A DNA stretch of 64,000 bases from Joyebacterum sp964521425 (lineage in GTDB: Bacteria; Joyebacterota; Joyebacteria; Joyebacterales; Joyebacteraceae): the NCBI GenBank assembly GCA_964521425.1, contig CAZFRO010000006.1, positions 54,508-118,507 of the forward strand, given 5' to 3'. The number at the start of each line of letters is the position of its first letter. The first letter of the stretch is position 1. Below, in pieces: positions 43,403 through 51,230 of the stretch. The notes under the pieces were generated by a model, which was given only the letters and a program-made list of their open reading frames with translations, was not told the DNA's origin and made no database searches. Position numbers and translations under genes: made by a program.

Positions 43403-43440
43403 ATGAAGCTGAAAGGACTGAGCGTATGAAGCTGAAGAGG
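43403..43440. repeat. Duplicated start region with an overlapping mini-frame
   Basis: ATGAAGCTGAAAGG (43403) recurs as ATGAAGCTGAAGAGG (43426). The first copy opens an eight-codon frame (MKLKGLSV) whose TGA overlaps the real ATG at 43426. GGAG is too close to the first ATG for good initiation. Confidence 0.6.
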
Positions 43441-46400
43441 GTAATTCTACTCGGGGTTCTCACTCTACTCATCGCGACCGCGGCATCGGCGGATGTGATA
43501 AACATCGCTGATGTCAACGCTGACGATGAGGATGGGCACCCTATTCTGATGAACGATATCGTGACCATCGAGGGTGTTGTGACGGCGGGAACGGGGGCGT
43601 TTGCAGACACGAACGAGATCTACGTCCAGGACGCCACGGGCGGAGTCCTCGTGATGCAGGTTCTCACGGCCGCCCCGTTCGTCGCTCCCGGTGACAGCGT
43701 CCGTGTGACGGGCAGTGTGGGCGTTGTCTACTTCAAGCGGACAATGCTGAGAGTGGGGGGAGGTGTCGCGGGATCACGAATCGACGTCCTGAGCACCGGT
43801 AATCCCGTGCCTGCACCGCTTGAACTCACTGCCCGTGACCTCTCTACATCGGGCGAGGATTACGAAGGAACATACGCGGTCGTGCGCGATGTATCACTTC
43901 TCCATCCGGGCGACTGGCCGAGCACCGAGTACACGGACTTCCGCGAGCTTGACATCACGGATGCCGACACATCGTGTTGGCTCTGGGTGCACCCGTTCAC
44001 CGATGTCGACGGCTCCTCGGCCCCTCTCGGGCAGTTCGATGTCTATGGCTTCGTCTCTCCTGACCCCACGCAGCCGAACAACGACGGCTACGGGCTCATT
44101 CCGAAAGCCAGGATGGATATCCGCTCGGCAGGCTCGGGAGCAGGCTTCGCCACCGCGTCCCCGGAGTGGGTGTTCACGGGTGACGAGCAGGACATCGAGA
44201 TCTCGCTTGTCGGAGAGTGCGACGCCCTCAGCCGGATAAGCGTGGCGATTCCGGGCGGATGGACCTTCTCGGGAGATGCGGCAGACATCGGTCTCGACGG
44301 CGCCGCGTTCCTGACGGCGGAGGTCGTGGCGCATCAGGACAGCACAAACACAACACTCATCACCATCCGGGGTGCGAATCTTATCTACGGTTCACCCGGT
44401 GACATCACCATCGAGAGCATGACCGTGCCCTCAACGGCCGGCGACTACGAATTCGTGGTCGGCACGTCCGTCCCGGGTGAGGATCCTGTCGTCATCGGCG
44501 ATGGGGCCTGGGTGCACGTGGCAACGACAGGTGAGCCGGGTGATGTCGTCATCAACGAACTCTATCCAAACAGCGATGCCACAGGCGACATCGCGGAGTT
44601 CATCGAGCTTCACAACCCATCCCGTGGAACGGTCGACATCTCCGGGTGGGTCCTGACCGATGTGGATGACTCGGGAACCTGCGGTGGCTCCAATCTCTGG
44701 GAGTTCCCGGTAGGTTCGGAGATCCCTGACGACGGCTACATTGTCGTTGCGCGTCACGCGATCGGCTACTACGTGCGCTTCGGTGTTGACCCCGATTACG
44801 AGCTTGTCGACGATGACTACGCGGTCGATCCCGACGACGGTGGGGTTCCGAATCTCATGCTCATGTCACCGGTCGACGGCAACAGCCAGACGAGTCAGGA
44901 AATCATCCTGATGGGCGGGGACGATGAGAACGGTGCGGTGCTGGAGGGCAAGCGCGTCTACGAGGCCGTCTATCTCTACACGGACAGGCTCAAGACCGAC
45001 CTCATCGATGCCGTCGAGTACCGTGACCCGATCTACCTGGATGAGGATTTCTGCACAGGGGAGCCGGAACTCGGCGGTGATGATGACGCATTTGTTCCAG
45101 GCTTCGTTCCCCTGGACTACACGCTCGGTAGAGACGCGGTCTCGACTGACACGAACGCGAGTTCGACCGACCTCATCCTCTCATCAACACCGACTCCGGG
45201 TGACGTGAACGTTCCGACGGATACCGCACCGCCCGGCCTGGCCATGGTGACTGCTGCGGGGGATCGCTTTGTCAAGGTCGAGTTCTCGGAGCGGGTGGAC
45301 GAGGATGATGCGACGAACATCTCGAACTACGCGCTCAATGGGGGGCGTGAGATCTTGCGCGCACTGTTCTCCAGGGAAGAGCGGACGGTGTTTCTCTACG
45401 CGTCCGTCGACAGCACTGGGTTTCCGTACGAGCTTGACGTCAGCGGCGTCGCCGACGTCGCGGGGAATCAGATGATGACCGACTCCGCATCGTTCATAGG
45501 TTACTATCAGCACTCAACACCGCTGTCCGAGATACAGGCCTACGACGAATACGGTCTCTCCCCTCTTGAGGGAGAGAGGGTCATCGCTCTTGGATTCGTC
45601 TCGGTTCCCCCCGGTGTCTTTCAGGTGGGCAAGACGAGTTTCTACATCCAGGATCTGGACGGGTACGGCATAAATATCTTCACGTCAGACCTTCTCCCTG
45701 ATCCGCCCTCCACGGGTGACCTCATCGAGATCGTCGGGGAGGTCGAGGAGTACATCTCCGGTGGGAACGGTGCGACAACGGAGATAATCGGAAGCGACGA
45801 TGTTCCATTGACCCTGATGGTACACGCGCGGGAACTCCACGCCATAGAGCCCGCCGTCATGCGCACCGGAGACATTGCGGACGAGGCGCTTGAGGGAACG
45901 CTCATAACGACGTCGGGTGTCATCATGAGTCTGGAGGGATTCGCCATCTACATCGATGACGGTTCCGGTTCCATCCAGGCCTATCAGAACTTCACCGACC
46001 TTGATTTCTCGAAGTACGCTTTCGGTGACAGCATCGGCGTGACCGGTGTTCTCCTCCAGTACGACTACTCGTCTCCGTTCTTCGGCGGGTATGAGCTGGC
46101 TCCGCGCTATGAGAGCGACATGGAGATCATGGAGGCGCACTTCGTTGCCGAAGCGGCAGTCACGGCGACGGCGCGAGTGCTCGACATCGACGAGGATGAA
46201 GTCATCGAGATATCATACAACGGACCGCAGGCGAGCCACATCGCGGTCAGGGTCTTCGATCTTCAGGGCCGGTCGGTGGCGACGCTCTACGATGGTTGGT
46301 GCCTGGGACCACAGAGAGCGACGTGGGACGGGAAGGATGACAGAGGTAAGGACCTGCCACCTGGCGTCTATGTCTGTCAGGTTCAGGCTAGAGCAAGAAC

Positions 46401-46458
46401 CGGCGAGGCCGCGGGGAATGCGGCTGTGCCGATAGTTATCGGAATGAAGCTCCAATAG
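43426..46458 (+). CDS. Secreted OB-fold/lamin-tail protein with divergent Por-type C-terminal domain
   Basis: The ATG at 43426 gives a signal peptide (MKLKRVILLGVLTLLIATAA). Apparent order over 1010 residues: OB-fold 1 (about 22-150, VTIEGVVTAGTGAFADTNEI), a beta region with a cohesin-like flavour (235-365), a lamin-tail domain (365-560, VVINELYPNSDATGDIAEFI), an Ig-like domain (600-690), OB-fold 2 (695-860, GINIFTSDLLPDPPSTGDLI), and a sorting-like end (905-1010) with VRVFDLQGRS, TWDGKDDRGKDLPPGVYV and IVIGMKLQ. Lamin-tail plus OB arrangements are known from extracellular nucleases such as YhcR and ExeM. The nuclease domain itself is missing here. Confidence 0.8.
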   Translation: MKLKRVILLGVLTLLIATAASADVINIADVNADDEDGHPILMNDIVTIEGVVTAGTGAFADTNEIYVQDATGGVLVMQVLTAAPFVAPGDSVRVTGSVGVVYFKRTMLRVGGGVAGSRIDVLSTGNPVPAPLELTARDLSTSGEDYEGTYAVVRDVSLLHPGDWPSTEYTDFRELDITDADTSCWLWVHPFTDVDGSSAPLGQFDVYGFVSPDPTQPNNDGYGLIPKARMDIRSAGSGAGFATASPEWVFTGDEQDIEISLVGECDALSRISVAIPGGWTFSGDAADIGLDGAAFLTAEVVAHQDSTNTTLITIRGANLIYGSPGDITIESMTVPSTAGDYEFVVGTSVPGEDPVVIGDGAWVHVATTGEPGDVVINELYPNSDATGDIAEFIELHNPSRGTVDISGWVLTDVDDSGTCGGSNLWEFPVGSEIPDDGYIVVARHAIGYYVRFGVDPDYELVDDDYAVDPDDGGVPNLMLMSPVDGNSQTSQEIILMGGDDENGAVLEGKRVYEAVYLYTDRLKTDLIDAVEYRDPIYLDEDFCTGEPELGGDDDAFVPGFVPLDYTLGRDAVSTDTNASSTDLILSSTPTPGDVNVPTDTAPPGLAMVTAAGDRFVKVEFSERVDEDDATNISNYALNGGREILRALFSREERTVFLYASVDSTGFPYELDVSGVADVAGNQMMTDSASFIGYYQHSTPLSEIQAYDEYGLSPLEGERVIALGFVSVPPGVFQVGKTSFYIQDLDGYGINIFTSDLLPDPPSTGDLIEIVGEVEEYISGGNGATTEIIGSDDVPLTLMVHARELHAIEPAVMRTGDIADEALEGTLITTSGVIMSLEGFAIYIDDGSGSIQAYQNFTDLDFSKYAFGDSIGVTGVLLQYDYSSPFFGGYELAPRYESDMEIMEAHFVAEAAVTATARVLDIDEDEVIEISYNGPQASHIAVRVFDLQGRSVATLYDGWCLGPQRATWDGKDDRGKDLPPGVYVCQVQARARTGEAAGNAAVPIVIGMKLQ

Positions 46459-46510
46459 AGGATTCCATTACGAGGGTCTTTGATCGAAAGCGATCCAGAA
46501 GGAGGCAAGG

Positions 46511-47392
46511 GTGAAAGGGATACGAATTGCAACCGCCGCGGCCGTCTTGGTCTGCCTCGTGCTTCCCGGCGTGGCCGGGGCCGCCGGCGTCTTTGACAAC
46601 CTGATTCTCTCACCGCGTGCGCGAGCCATGGGTGGGGCGTTTGTGGCGCTCTCAGATGATGAGACCGCGATCTTCACGAACCCCGCGGCTCTCGCGATGC
46701 AGGATGAGATCGGGATCTACTCGTCGTACGTGGATCTCTACGGCTACGATTTCCTGAAGCTCGGCTCCGGAGCCGTGACTATTCCCACTGACGTGGGAAC
46801 CTTCGGAATCGGGGCCCGCTACTTCTCCACCGAATACGACGGCAGCGAACTCGAGAGCGAGTACTCGTTCGTGGTCGGCCAGGGCGTGATGCTGATGGAG
46901 GATGTGCATTCCTCCCTCGCGGTCGGATACGGACTGAGCCTCTACGGACTGAGTTTCCCGACCGAGTCCGTGGGAGGCGTGGAACTCGGGTCCGCCAACA
47001 CCTTCGGCGTCGACATCGGTGTGATAGGTACACTGAGAGGACGCACGCGGTTCGGCTTCTTCGCGAAGAACATCAACAACCCGAAGCTCGGCGACCCGGA
47101 CGCGAAGGATCTCCCGCAGTGGTTCACGGCGGGCGTCTGCTACAGTCCGTACGGAGGTGTTCAGACTTGTCTCGAGATCCAGAAGCAGACCACGGAGGAT
47201 CTGAGGGCCTGCTTCGGTCTTGAGTTCGAGATCAGCGACTACCTGACACTCCGCGGAGGCATCCAGAATCAGCCGAACAGGCTCTCGTTCGGGTTCGGCA
47301 CCGGATGGAAGATGGTCAAGCTCGACTACAGCTACACATCACACGAGACACTGCCGGGAAGTCACGTCTATGGCCTCGGCATCAAGTTCTAG
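46511..47392 (+). CDS. PorV/PorQ-like outer-membrane beta-barrel protein
   Basis: GTG start with AAGGAGG upstream; signal peptide to about residue 25. ARAMGGAFVALSDDETAIFT followed by NPAALA is the hallmark N terminus of PorV/UPF0164-type barrels. The rest alternates amphipathic strands and ends in a terminal phenylalanine (YGLGIKF), the outer-membrane insertion signal. In type IX secretion PorV shuttles cargo to the sortase; PorQ-like forms are less well understood. Neighbouring genes encode proteins with Por-type tails, which supports a secretion or surface-attachment role. Confidence 0.85.
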   Translation: MKGIRIATAAAVLVCLVLPGVAGAAGVFDNLILSPRARAMGGAFVALSDDETAIFTNPAALAMQDEIGIYSSYVDLYGYDFLKLGSGAVTIPTDVGTFGIGARYFSTEYDGSELESEYSFVVGQGVMLMEDVHSSLAVGYGLSLYGLSFPTESVGGVELGSANTFGVDIGVIGTLRGRTRFGFFAKNINNPKLGDPDAKDLPQWFTAGVCYSPYGGVQTCLEIQKQTTEDLRACFGLEFEISDYLTLRGGIQNQPNRLSFGFGTGWKMVKLDYSYTSHETLPGSHVYGLGIKF

Positions 47393-47425
47393 TTTGCGGC
47401 CGATCAAGGGACGGAGGGAGGTACG

Positions 47426-49903
47426 ATGAAACGACTCAGAGCCATGGGGTTTGTGGCGGTGTTGGTCTGTCTCATTCTGGCCGCTAATGCCCCATGTGTT
47501 CGCGCCGAGGAGCAGCTCGATCTGAATCGCGCAACACTCGAGGAGATACGGGCACTGCCCATCTCCGAGGACGTTGTCGAGGTGATCTGGCAGTACAGGG
47601 AGTACACCTCCTATTTCAGGAGCGTCTACGACCTGAGAACACTCCCTGGCGTGGCAATAGAGGATTTTCTGCGGATCAAACCGCTTGTGAAGATCGTTCC
47701 GGTGCTGATCGAGGATGAGGAGCTTCTGCGAATCAACGAGATCTACTACCGGATCAGACAGTGGGAATCGGAGGAGGGTGGTGGTGAGGCGCTCGTGGAT
47801 CACTGGATCGATCTTGCGAAGGATCCCGTGAACATCAACACGGCGAGCTACAACGAGATCGCTAATCTCCAGAGCGTGTCGCCTCCGGACGCGGCGGCCA
47901 TCTTCAAGAACATGCGGAAGAACCGCGTGGAGCGGAGATCGCAGCTGAGAAACATTCCGGGGCTGACGTACTGGGGCTACTACAACGTGCGGAATTTCGT
48001 GCGTTACGATGAGCCCGCTGATGATGCCCCGTTTAGGGGAAGCTACCAGTTCCGGATCTACGACACTCCGTCTATCTTCGATACGGAGGAGCTTCTCAAG
48101 GAGGACCGGAACTTCGCCGACGGAGGGTACGATTCCTGGTGGGATCGTCTCAATCTGGACGGCGCGGGTCCCATCTACCAGCACAAGTTCCGCGGAAGAT
48201 GGGGGCAGGACATTAACGCGGGGGCGCTGGCGCACAAGGGGTTCGGTGATGACGAACTTACCGCGTTCAAGTTCCACGCGACGATACGGGACAAGTCGAT
48301 CGGTCCGGTGACTTTCGACAACATAGTCATTGGCAACTACGCCCTCGCCTTTGGGCAGGGCCTGGTGATGCAGAACACCGACTACTTCAAGCCGAGGAAC
48401 TCCGGCTACGGGTGGGACAAGAGGTACATGGGTGTTCTGGGTGATATCTCGCCGACACAGCAGTATCAGCTCAACGGTGTCGCCACGGAGATGACGCTCG
48501 GCAACGTGAAGAGCGTGGTCTTCTACTCTGATGACTGGAAGGATGCCGTTCTCAATCCCGACGGCACCATCAACCAGTACATCATCATGTCTCCTCGTAT
48601 CAGCAACGACGACCTGGCCGCGGCCGGCATGCGCGACATGAAGGACGTCGTTCACGAACAGACGGTAGGCGCGAATATCAAGTACGGCTTCGCGCCCGGT
48701 ACGTGGATCGGCGTGAGCGCTTACGAGAGTCGCTACAACAAGTACTGGAAGTCGGGTTACGATCCGAACGGCACGATGGACGTCGCCTGGATCGTTCCGG
48801 AGGACAACGAGGACAAACTTGTTGCCGCCGACGCCGAGTACTTCTCAAGTTACACAAGTCCGGGCAAGTTCAGACGCGTCTTCGGTGCGGAGTTCCAGTA
48901 CGTCCTGGACAACGTCGCCTTTGCCGGCGAGTACGCCTCGCTCGACAAGGACGGGGAGATCTTTGACCTTGAGGAGGATGCAAACGCGTTCGTCGTCAAT
49001 GCCTACGCGTCCTACAGCAACCTGAGCTTCCTCGCTCTCTACCGGGACTACGATGTGGATTTCGACAATCCTTACAGTCGTGCGTTCTCCGAGTACAAGC
49101 GGTACAAGGGGACGATACTCGAGGATCAGTACTATCTGTCGGATCCGATCTACGGTCTTCTCTACGTGAATTCCGTGGCGCCGCAGGCGGAACGGGGGCT
49201 GTACATCAACTCTCGATACAGGTTCTCCGACCGTCTGACTCCGTCGATCGAGTACGATGTCTGGGAGCGCAAGGCCGACGGTGCCGACTACTCCCGCCTG
49301 GTCGTCAAGCTCAGATTTCAGCCCATCTACAACATCGTGATGAATCTGAGACAGAAGTGGCAGGGACGTCTGGGTGAGAACACGCTGACACCTCAAGCCT
49401 ACGAGCAGGTCGAGACCCGGTTCAGACTCGAGTACAGGCTCTCGAAGTACGATGAAGTCGAGTTCATGCTGTCGAGATCATGGATCGAGTGGCCGCCGAG
49501 GCCGCGGCTCTCGGGCAATCCGGAGGCTGACGGCGAGTATCCGGACATCGGATCGGCCGCGGTCCCGTCGTATGCGATTGGGGCCGCCGTCACCCACAAC
49601 TTCAGTGACTGGTTGAAGGTGACGGGATCGGTTCTCTACTACGACGGCTTCATCTGGCTCTTCGAGGATGGGTCGTTCACGGTCATTGACGACCACGCCT
49701 TCAGGTACTGGATATCGATCTCGGATCGTATCTCCGATCACCTGTCACTCAGGTTCAGGTGGACCAACAACCAGTCGTTCCCCCTGAGCTATGTGGACGC
49801 GAGGGAATACGGGGAGAACCCGCCGGGTGATCCGGAGCCGAACGGGTTCTACGTCAGGGACGATAATGCAGGGTACCGAATCCAGCTTGACTACTCGTGG
49901 TAG
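47426..49903 (+). CDS. Outer-membrane barrel protein with N-terminal helix-hairpin-helix domains
   Basis: GGAGG precedes the ATG; signal peptide to about residue 28. Two ComEA-like helix-hairpin-helix units follow: LDLNRATLEEIRALP (about 31-95) and NINTASYNEIANLQSVSPPD (about 133-195). Each is a match to the DNA-binding pattern N-x-A-(T/S)-x-x-E-I. Residues 200-825 are rich in alternating aromatic strands and end in DYSW, as in a beta-barrel. The fusion would place a potential DNA-binding element in the periplasm under an outer-membrane pore. Related proteins exist in Bacteroidota without known function. It is flanked by two PorV-like genes. Confidence 0.8.
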   Translation: MKRLRAMGFVAVLVCLILAANAPCVRAEEQLDLNRATLEEIRALPISEDVVEVIWQYREYTSYFRSVYDLRTLPGVAIEDFLRIKPLVKIVPVLIEDEELLRINEIYYRIRQWESEEGGGEALVDHWIDLAKDPVNINTASYNEIANLQSVSPPDAAAIFKNMRKNRVERRSQLRNIPGLTYWGYYNVRNFVRYDEPADDAPFRGSYQFRIYDTPSIFDTEELLKEDRNFADGGYDSWWDRLNLDGAGPIYQHKFRGRWGQDINAGALAHKGFGDDELTAFKFHATIRDKSIGPVTFDNIVIGNYALAFGQGLVMQNTDYFKPRNSGYGWDKRYMGVLGDISPTQQYQLNGVATEMTLGNVKSVVFYSDDWKDAVLNPDGTINQYIIMSPRISNDDLAAAGMRDMKDVVHEQTVGANIKYGFAPGTWIGVSAYESRYNKYWKSGYDPNGTMDVAWIVPEDNEDKLVAADAEYFSSYTSPGKFRRVFGAEFQYVLDNVAFAGEYASLDKDGEIFDLEEDANAFVVNAYASYSNLSFLALYRDYDVDFDNPYSRAFSEYKRYKGTILEDQYYLSDPIYGLLYVNSVAPQAERGLYINSRYRFSDRLTPSIEYDVWERKADGADYSRLVVKLRFQPIYNIVMNLRQKWQGRLGENTLTPQAYEQVETRFRLEYRLSKYDEVEFMLSRSWIEWPPRPRLSGNPEADGEYPDIGSAAVPSYAIGAAVTHNFSDWLKVTGSVLYYDGFIWLFEDGSFTVIDDHAFRYWISISDRISDHLSLRFRWTNNQSFPLSYVDAREYGENPPGDPEPNGFYVRDDNAGYRIQLDYSW

Positions 49904-49971
49904 CCGAGGCGGGGGCAATGGATATGAATCGAGAGCAAAGTCAGGGAATCAATAGATTGGGGAGGCAGAAG

Positions 49972-51198
49972 ATGCGACGAGGATTCACGGTCGTGATGGC
50001 TCTCCTCGCTGTCGCGAGTCTGTGCGGGAGCGCCGCGGCGTTCTCGTACGCAGAGTGGCACTACGGGGAGTTCGTACCAGCCGGCGACGCCAGGTCGCTG
50101 GCGCTTGGTGGGGCCGGACTCGCGTCCGCAGACGGGGCGCGTGGTGCGGGACTGAACCCCGCGCTGGTTGCGAAGACTGTCGGGCTCGAGCTTGCTATGA
50201 GCGCGATGCTGCTCACTGCGGAGGAGTCAAGAGAGGCGCCTCTCTACGACAGTTTTGAGGGCATCATCGGTTACAACACTTACGCATTCAACACGACGAT
50301 GTACGATCGCTACGTCGGGACGATCTCGTGGAAGCCGTCGGGCGACTACGACTGGGCTCCGGCTGTGGCGATCGGATACCACCCACGGCTGGACATGTCC
50401 TACAGCTACCACGTCCAGTACAGGGACTCCGACACGCAGGCTGAGCCGATGGACAAGATTCTCTACGACTACTGGAACGAGGGCGAGGGCGGCGTCAACG
50501 CCTACACCGTGACCCTGGCCCACGAGGTCGTACCGGAAGTCTACCTGGGGCTCGGCGTCGACTTCCTGAGAGGGCAGGCGGACGCAGAGGAGCGGTGGGT
50601 CTATCCGGAGTACTCCGAGGAGACCGATGTAGACGGCTGGTTCGAATTGGATGGTTTCTCGGGGACCCAATTCACCGTCGGGCTTCTGGTCGAGAAGCTG
50701 CATCGTGTGGACGTGGCCGTCGTATATCGCTCGAGCTTCGAACTGGCCGCCGACTACAGCGGTGAGAGCACGGAGGACGAGGCGGACGACGGGAACCTCA
50801 CGTATTCGTATCCCTCAGCGATCGGTGTGGGGTTCGAGTACCACCCGCGCAACGAGATAATGACCACCGTGAGTCTGGATATCGAATACACGGAGTGGTC
50901 GAAGTTTGAGGACAGCCTCACTGACGATCTGGATCTCAGCGACACGATCGAGTACCGCGTGGGCGTGGAGCATCAGTTCTTCAACACGACACAGGCCCGG
51001 TTTGGTTTCCTCTACCAGCCTTCCTACATGGATGACGAGACCACGAGAGCTGCATTCAGCATCGGTCTCGGGTTGGACCTCGTTGGCGTGAGGTTGGATG
51101 TAGGGGGGCAGCTTGGCGTGAGGGAGTACGATATCGAAGACGGTCGCATCCGTGAGACGACGACCACGGCGATGGTGAGTCTTTCGCACCGATTCTAG
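49972..51198 (+). CDS. PorV-like outer-membrane beta-barrel protein
   Basis: The ATG at 49972 with GGGGAGG upstream begins a signal peptide (RRGFTVVMALLAVASLCGSA); the frame extends back to a GTG at 49897 inside the previous gene. The mature start GDARSLALGGAGLASADGA followed by GLNPAL is a PorV-type plug motif. About 14 amphipathic strands follow, and the last residues VSLSHRF end in phenylalanine. It is probably an outer-membrane barrel paired functionally with the gene at 46511. Confidence 0.82.
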   Translation: MRRGFTVVMALLAVASLCGSAAAFSYAEWHYGEFVPAGDARSLALGGAGLASADGARGAGLNPALVAKTVGLELAMSAMLLTAEESREAPLYDSFEGIIGYNTYAFNTTMYDRYVGTISWKPSGDYDWAPAVAIGYHPRLDMSYSYHVQYRDSDTQAEPMDKILYDYWNEGEGGVNAYTVTLAHEVVPEVYLGLGVDFLRGQADAEERWVYPEYSEETDVDGWFELDGFSGTQFTVGLLVEKLHRVDVAVVYRSSFELAADYSGESTEDEADDGNLTYSYPSAIGVGFEYHPRNEIMTTVSLDIEYTEWSKFEDSLTDDLDLSDTIEYRVGVEHQFFNTTQARFGFLYQPSYMDDETTRAAFSIGLGLDLVGVRLDVGGQLGVREYDIEDGRIRETTTTAMVSLSHRF

Positions 51199-51230
51199 CC
51201 GCCCGGTCTCCGGGCGAGGAGAAGTAGACA

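Noticed and set aside
47339..48655. Minus-strand frame of about 440 codons
   Set aside because: It is antisense to the helix-hairpin-helix barrel gene, whose domains are recognisable.
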